Positions 14,635 through 17,725 of a DNA stretch of 17,725 nt are shown piece after piece; positions within the stretch are counted from its first letter, which is position 1, and every line of letters begins with the position of its first letter. Source of the DNA: JAFLCA01 sp041907145 (lineage in GTDB: Bacteria; Bdellovibrionota_C; UBA2361; JAFLCA01); assembly GCA_041907145.1 (NCBI GenBank), contig JAYRHW010000231.1, positions 1-17,725 on the forward strand, in the 5' to 3' direction. The notes under the pieces were generated by a model. The model made no database searches. It saw only the letters and a program-made list of their open reading frames with translations, and was not told the origin of the DNA. The translations under genes were made by a program, and so were the position numbers.

Positions 14635-14948
14635 GCCTTCCCAACCGATTGCTGCACCCAGCGAGCGTACGCTTCGGAGACCTCGGCCGAGTCGAGCGTC
14701 ACCAGTTCAGGCACTTCGTAGGGGTGGAGCTCGAGCAGTCGCGTTTTGAGTTTTGGCAGACCAGGCACGCTGGTTTTAATTATAAGCAGGTTCTCCGAGG
14801 AGCGCTCCACCTTGCCATCCCATCTGTATATCGATTGAACCGAGGGGACTACGTTGATGCAGGCTGCCAGTGCCTCTTCGACAAGCTGAGCAGCGAGTGC
14901 GTTGGCAGTTTCGGCGCTGGGCATGGTTGTAAGCACAATCTTAATCAT
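14631..14948 (-). CDS. cutA: CutA1 divalent-cation tolerance protein
   Basis: A 105-aa, normal-length CutA1, a trimeric ferredoxin-like fold protein linked to copper tolerance in E. coli. Its true role is unsettled. Family motifs are IVLTTMPSAETANALAAQLVEEALAACINVV at the start, the core SIYRWDGKVERSSENLLIIKT, and the ELHPYEVPELVTL segment. It lies alone on the minus strand between two small exported-protein genes. The 3' ends of cutA and the gene at 14278 overlap by 4 nt. Confidence 0.95.
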   Translation of the reverse strand: MIKIVLTTMPSAETANALAAQLVEEALAACINVVPSVQSIYRWDGKVERSSENLLIIKTSVPGLPKLKTRLLELHPYEVPELVTLDSAEVSEAYARWVQQSVGKA

Positions 14949-15063
14949 CCTAACCCCCAGTATTCTCTATCCTCGAAGGCACTTGTATAGTTCCTCTCCT
15001 CAGAACATGCTATACCTCTAACAGCTTAAAAGCCTGATCTATTATTATCAAAGGATAGCCGGC

Positions 15064-15591
15064 ATGAATCGTTATTGTTTCTACACCTCCAGCGTATTGG
15101 CGCTGGTACTATCTGCCAACATTGCCTCGGCTGCTCCAGATACCGCAGCTGCAAGGAAGAATGAGCCAAATGCTGGAGTAATTTCCTCCACGCAGAGGGG
15201 CTTCCGATCTACGGTCGTCGATACGGCGTGGAGTGGCAACGGCGGGGCAGAAACCGGAAATCCAATCGCCGGATCTGTTTCTAGGCTCTCTCCTCGTGAA
15301 TGGAAAATGGTCTTGGCTAATAACAGCAAGGATCCTTACAGCGTAGATATCGCTGTCCAGCAAATTGATGCGCGCGGCTCGGTCACCAAGACCGATCATT
15401 TCTCCTATACCCTCAAAGCTGGACAGTCTGTAGAGCGCAGCGTGTCTGCGGGTCTTAACGCTGTCGACGCAAAACTGAACCTCGGTCGCTGGAAGAATCT
15501 TGCACCGCCCGAGAAGCCGGCGGCTGATGCTGGTAAGGATGCTGCGAAACCGGGTACCGCTGAAGGCGCCCCTGTTGCGGCCAAGAAGTAA
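15064..15591 (+). CDS. Secreted/periplasmic protein of unknown function
   Basis: A 175-aa protein starting at ATG 15064, preceded by AAAGGA. Residues 1-23 form a signal peptide with likely cleavage after ASA (NIASA-APDT). The central part (about 75-140) reads like a small beta domain: REWKMVLANNSKDPYSVDIAVQQID...DHFSYTLKAGQSVERSVSAGLN, resembling immunoglobulin-like folds that carry N-S-x-D strands. The tail is Ala/Lys/Pro-rich. I do not recognise a family. It lies 30 nt upstream of the Mrp gene and is probably co-transcribed with it and secG. Confidence 0.75.
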   Translation: MNRYCFYTSSVLALVLSANIASAAPDTAAARKNEPNAGVISSTQRGFRSTVVDTAWSGNGGAETGNPIAGSVSRLSPREWKMVLANNSKDPYSVDIAVQQIDARGSVTKTDHFSYTLKAGQSVERSVSAGLNAVDAKLNLGRWKNLAPPEKPAADAGKDAAKPGTAEGAPVAAKK

Positions 15592-15621
15592 CTCCGCGCT
15601 TCGTCGGTAGTTGGGTGAGTC

Positions 15622-16401
15622 ATGAGAAATATAGTCCCGGTAGTTTCAGGGAAGGGCGGCGTCGGTAAGTCGACGGTCGCAGTCAATTTAGCTGTGGCCT
15701 TGGCAAACACCGGCGCCAAAGTGGCGCTCATCGATAGCGACTTTTATGGGCCGAGCGTTCCTACGCTCATGGGTGGCGGAAAGATGGCCGTCGACCATGA
15801 GGAAAAGCTCATTCCCCCGATTAAGTACGGCATCAAGTATATCTCTCTCGGATTTTTCCTGCAGAACCCCGATGACGCAGTCATTTGGCGTGGACCGATG
15901 TTCAATAAGGCCCTGACGCAAATGTTTTCGGATGTCTCGTGGGGCGAAGTTGATTACTGCATTATTGACATGCCACCCGGCACTGGAGATGCACAAATTT
16001 CCCTGTCGCAGCTGGTCAAGCTGGCCGGGGCGGTTGTCGTCACCACTCCCCAGGAGGTTGCCCTTGCCGATGTGCGAAAGGCAGTCAACATGCTTGGCAA
16101 GGTTAATGTTGATATTCTAGGTATCGTGGAGAATATGTCGGGGTTTGTCGCCCCAGACGGAACTTCCTATCCAATATTCGGGCAAGGGGGAGGCGCTGCA
16201 CTGGCCGAGCGCATCGGTGTGCCACTTCTAGCCTCCATCCCGATAGATATTAAGGTGCGGGAAGGCGGCGACTCGGGAGCCCCCGTAGCTCTAAATCCCG
16301 CTCAGCCGACCGGGGCCATTTTTAAGGACCTGGCGTTGAAACTTATTGAAATTCTTGATAAGAAGCATCAGTCCGAACCGGCACTGAAAGTAGTGAATTA
16401 A
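15622..16401 (+). CDS. Mrp/NBP35-family P-loop ATPase without the CxxC motif
   Basis: A 259-aa ParA/MinD-superfamily ATPase. The deviant Walker A is SGKGGVGKST (9-18), with LIDSDFYGPSVPTLMG, DYCIIDMPPGTGDAQIS and TTPQEVALADVRKAV, all typical of Mrp/ApbC iron-sulfur cluster carriers. Two things are missing: the N-terminal DUF59/MIP18 domain, and the CxxC of the ENMS...C-P-x-C-G segment. Here E170-N-M-S-G-F-V is followed by A177-P-D-G180. Without those Cys it cannot bridge a 4Fe-4S cluster the usual way. Cys-less Mrp homologues occur in several phyla, so this is a real subfamily rather than damage. It lies 28 nt upstream of secG. Confidence 0.9.
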   Translation: MRNIVPVVSGKGGVGKSTVAVNLAVALANTGAKVALIDSDFYGPSVPTLMGGGKMAVDHEEKLIPPIKYGIKYISLGFFLQNPDDAVIWRGPMFNKALTQMFSDVSWGEVDYCIIDMPPGTGDAQISLSQLVKLAGAVVVTTPQEVALADVRKAVNMLGKVNVDILGIVENMSGFVAPDGTSYPIFGQGGGAALAERIGVPLLASIPIDIKVREGGDSGAPVALNPAQPTGAIFKDLALKLIEILDKKHQSEPALKVVN

Positions 16402-16429
16402 TCGCGGCCGGCTCGGCTACGGATTCAGC

Positions 16430-16822
16430 ATGTTTCATATTGTCTTAGGTATACATCTCGTTCTCTGTGTCTCGCTCGTTATCCTTGTGCTCCTGCAGCA
16501 GGGAAAAGGGGCGAACATGGGCGCAGCTTTTGGCGGGAACTCCCAGACCGTGTTTGGTGCCGGCGGCGCTGCTACGATGCTTACCAAAGTTACGACTGCA
16601 ATGGCCGTTGCCTTCATGGTGACGTCAATTCTGCTAGTTCGACATTACTCGGATGCCATTGAGTCGCTTGGAACTCAAGCTGCAGATCCGCTAGAGAATT
16701 CCGTAATGGGCAAGGTAACTCAGTCAGCGCCGGTAGCTTCCGCTCCTGAGCAGGCTGAAGCGCCGAAGACTGCCCCACAGAATCAAGCCTCGTCTCCCTC
16801 GAACGAGAGCACGAAAAAGTAG
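16430..16822 (+). CDS. secG: Preprotein translocase subunit SecG
   Basis: A 130-aa subunit of the SecYEG channel. There are two membrane helices, about 2-22 (VLGIHLVLCVSLVILVLL) and about 50-70 (AMAVAFMVTSILL). The conserved cytoplasmic loop QQGKGANMGAAFGGNSQTVFGAGGA lies between them. The C-terminal tail (about 80-130) is an Ala/Pro/Glu-rich extension common in proteobacterial SecG. It promotes protein translocation by inverting or stabilising the channel. A tRNA-Leu gene follows 36 nt later, an arrangement seen in many proteobacteria. Confidence 0.97.
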   Translation: MFHIVLGIHLVLCVSLVILVLLQQGKGANMGAAFGGNSQTVFGAGGAATMLTKVTTAMAVAFMVTSILLVRHYSDAIESLGTQAADPLENSVMGKVTQSAPVASAPEQAEAPKTAPQNQASSPSNESTKK

Positions 16823-16858
16823 TTCGCTCCCAGACGTGGGATACAACGTACCTGTTAT

Positions 16859-16939
16859 GCCCAGGTGGTGGAATGGTAGACACGCTAGTTTGAGGGGCTA
16901 GTGGAGCAATCCGTGGAGGTTCAAGTCCTCTCCTGGGCA
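16859..16939 (+). tRNA. tRNA-Leu (anticodon GAG)
   Basis: A class II tRNA of 81 nt. The acceptor stem GCCCAGG (16859-16865) pairs fully with CCTGGGC (16932-16938), with A as discriminator. The anticodon stem is 16885-16889 with 16897-16901 (last pair T-G) and the loop TTGAGGG puts GAG at 16892-16894. The T arm is GGAGG, TTCAAGT, CCTCT. The long variable arm is as expected for leucine. CCA is not encoded, so a CCA-adding enzyme is needed. Confidence 0.95.
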
Positions 16940-16945
16940 GTACCT

Positions 16946-16967
16946 AAAATAGGGACGATCCTATTTT
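16946..16967. repeat. 22-bp hairpin, left copy of an inverted pair
   Basis: Stem AAAATAGG (16946-16953) pairs with CCTATTTT (16960-16967) around loop GACGAT. Because the A-run and T-run face both ways, it could act as a bidirectional terminator, here for the secG-tRNA-Leu transcript. Its last 15 bases (16953-16967) recur as an exact reverse complement at 17711-17725. Confidence 0.7.
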
Positions 16968-17010
16968 CTCCAACCTCACCTAGAGACCTACCCTCGCTTC
17001 TTAAGCTTTT

Positions 17011-17038
17011 TTGACTAGCTCTCGCCGGTTGGTACTAT
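17011..17038 (+). promoter_or_regulatory. Strong promoter of the orphan gene
   Basis: A -35 TTGACT (17011-17016), a 16-nt spacer and a -10 TACTAT (17033-17038) lie 60 nt before ATG 17099. The leader holds a hairpin (GGGG-AGCA with TGCT-TA-CCCC, about 17051-17072) just before the ribosome binding site AAAGGT. Confidence 0.6.
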
Positions 17039-17098
17039 ATCAACGAAGGCGGGGAGCAATTCTGCTTACCCCTTGCACCATTCTAAAGGTACAGCTCT

Positions 17099-17710
17099 AT
17101 GACCGATGCCCTTGTAACAGAATCCGACCGGCTGAGTTCGCAAATCATGTGCCCGGAGATGATGGCGGCGTGGGGATATGATGTAGAGAGGGACCCCAGG
17201 GCAGCGGCGGTGATGGATCAGGGGCAAGCCTTGGAAGCTGCTGGGTGGATAGATTGTTACGACACCGGCAAGAGGTATGCCCGAGGTGAATATCCTTTGG
17301 AAGGGCATACTCTCGTTACGTATCCGCGACTGTCTTTCCCCGCCGGAGTAAAGGAGGGGCTAGACGGAGCTTACTTGGATTGTTCCGACGGGCTCAGGGA
17401 ATCACGAAGAGTCATGAGACTGCTGAGGGCTTTTCATGAAGGCATTGTTGGCGCCGGGGAGGCTCGTGATATTCGAATGGGTTTTGAAGGAACAGCTGCG
17501 ATTGAAGGACAAAATTTTAGTTTTGTCCTGGGCGGTAATGTGTTCGATGGTGTGAAGCTCTTCGTGGCTACAACAGAGTTTGAGATCAGTTGGGCCTTTA
17601 AGGCCGGCGATTCTAGAATAACACCCACATGCATCTCGTGTATAACGCAAGAAGAATTTGAGCCGCCATTCACTCTTCAGCAAGTATTAGATGCCATTGA
17701 AGCGCAGTGA
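17099..17710 (+). CDS. Orphan protein of unknown function, likely acquired
   Basis: A 203-aa protein starting at ATG 17099 with AAAGGT 9 nt upstream. It has no signal peptide and no membrane segment. It is acidic-to-neutral with scattered Cys, including a CISC pair near the C-terminus. I recognise no family. The central part (EYPLEGHTLVTYPRLSFPAG...DGAYLDCSDGL) and C-terminal part (FSFVLGGNVFDGVKLFVATTEFEISWAF) look like beta-rich globular protein. It has its own promoter, and its stop is followed at once by an inverted copy of the hairpin at 16946. Of 14 Arg codons 8 are AGA/AGG, against about 1 in 5 in the Mrp gene nearby. Together these suggest transfer. Coding status is well supported by the start signals and length. 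Confidence 0.75.
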   Translation: MTDALVTESDRLSSQIMCPEMMAAWGYDVERDPRAAAVMDQGQALEAAGWIDCYDTGKRYARGEYPLEGHTLVTYPRLSFPAGVKEGLDGAYLDCSDGLRESRRVMRLLRAFHEGIVGAGEARDIRMGFEGTAAIEGQNFSFVLGGNVFDGVKLFVATTEFEISWAFKAGDSRITPTCISCITQEEFEPPFTLQQVLDAIEAQ

Positions 17711-17725
17711 AAAATAGGATCGTCC
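17711..17725. repeat. Hairpin, right copy of the inverted pair (cut by window end)
   Basis: AAAATAGGATCGTCC is the exact reverse complement of 16953-16967. The stem's second arm would lie just beyond the window. The loop reads ATCGTC instead of GACGAT, so the copies are truly inverted rather than direct. Confidence 0.65.

Noticed and set aside
16946..17725. Complete insertion sequence
   Set aside because: The enclosed protein has no transposase motifs that I can see and no target duplication is visible. The right end is cut off.

Overview
The window is a gene-dense stretch of a bacterial chromosome carrying mostly housekeeping genes on both strands. A SecG, several lipoproteins with lipoboxes, a lytic transglycosylase and a YkuD-fold envelope protein point to a diderm (Gram-negative) bacterium. 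The order zinc-ribbon coiled-coil protein then rnpB, and the overall gene style, fit the former Deltaproteobacteria and relatives. That placement is an inference and no marker here fixes it.

Layout. Positions 1-229 hold two identical 88-bp tRNA-like units on the minus strand, downstream of a near-consensus promoter. Positions 416-1165 encode a coiled-coil zinc-ribbon protein, followed by the RNase P RNA gene (1190-1649). Positions 1856-6995 form a tight plus-strand operon behind a promoter at 1792-1820: a DPM1-like glycosyltransferase, a HAD-phosphatase/UbiA-prenyltransferase fusion, a DprE1-like FAD oxidase, a DprE2-like short-chain reductase and a TPR lipoprotein. These look like a complete route to polyprenyl-phosphoryl-arabinofuranose, best known from mycobacteria. 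Positions 7030-9968 run on the minus strand: a YkuD-fold lipoprotein that has lost its catalytic Cys, a split NYN-type nuclease-like protein, and the replicative helicase DnaB.

Positions 10238-12713 run plus: an SLT lytic transglycosylase lipoprotein, ispF, folB and a DUF2797 protein. Positions 12769-14219 run minus: a UPF0173 metallohydrolase and purN. Then come a small exported protein (plus), cutA (minus), and a plus-strand block of a small exported protein, an Mrp-type P-loop ATPase lacking the usual CxxC, secG and tRNA-Leu(GAG). The right edge (16946-17725) is an orphan gene with its own strong promoter and unusual arginine codon use. It lies between two inverted copies of a short hairpin directly beside tRNA-Leu, and looks like an acquired cassette.

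The strongest candidates for something new are the duplicated tRNA-like units at the left edge, the hairpin-bounded orphan gene at the right edge, and the arabinose-donor operon with its fused phosphatase/prenyltransferase and coupled lipoprotein.
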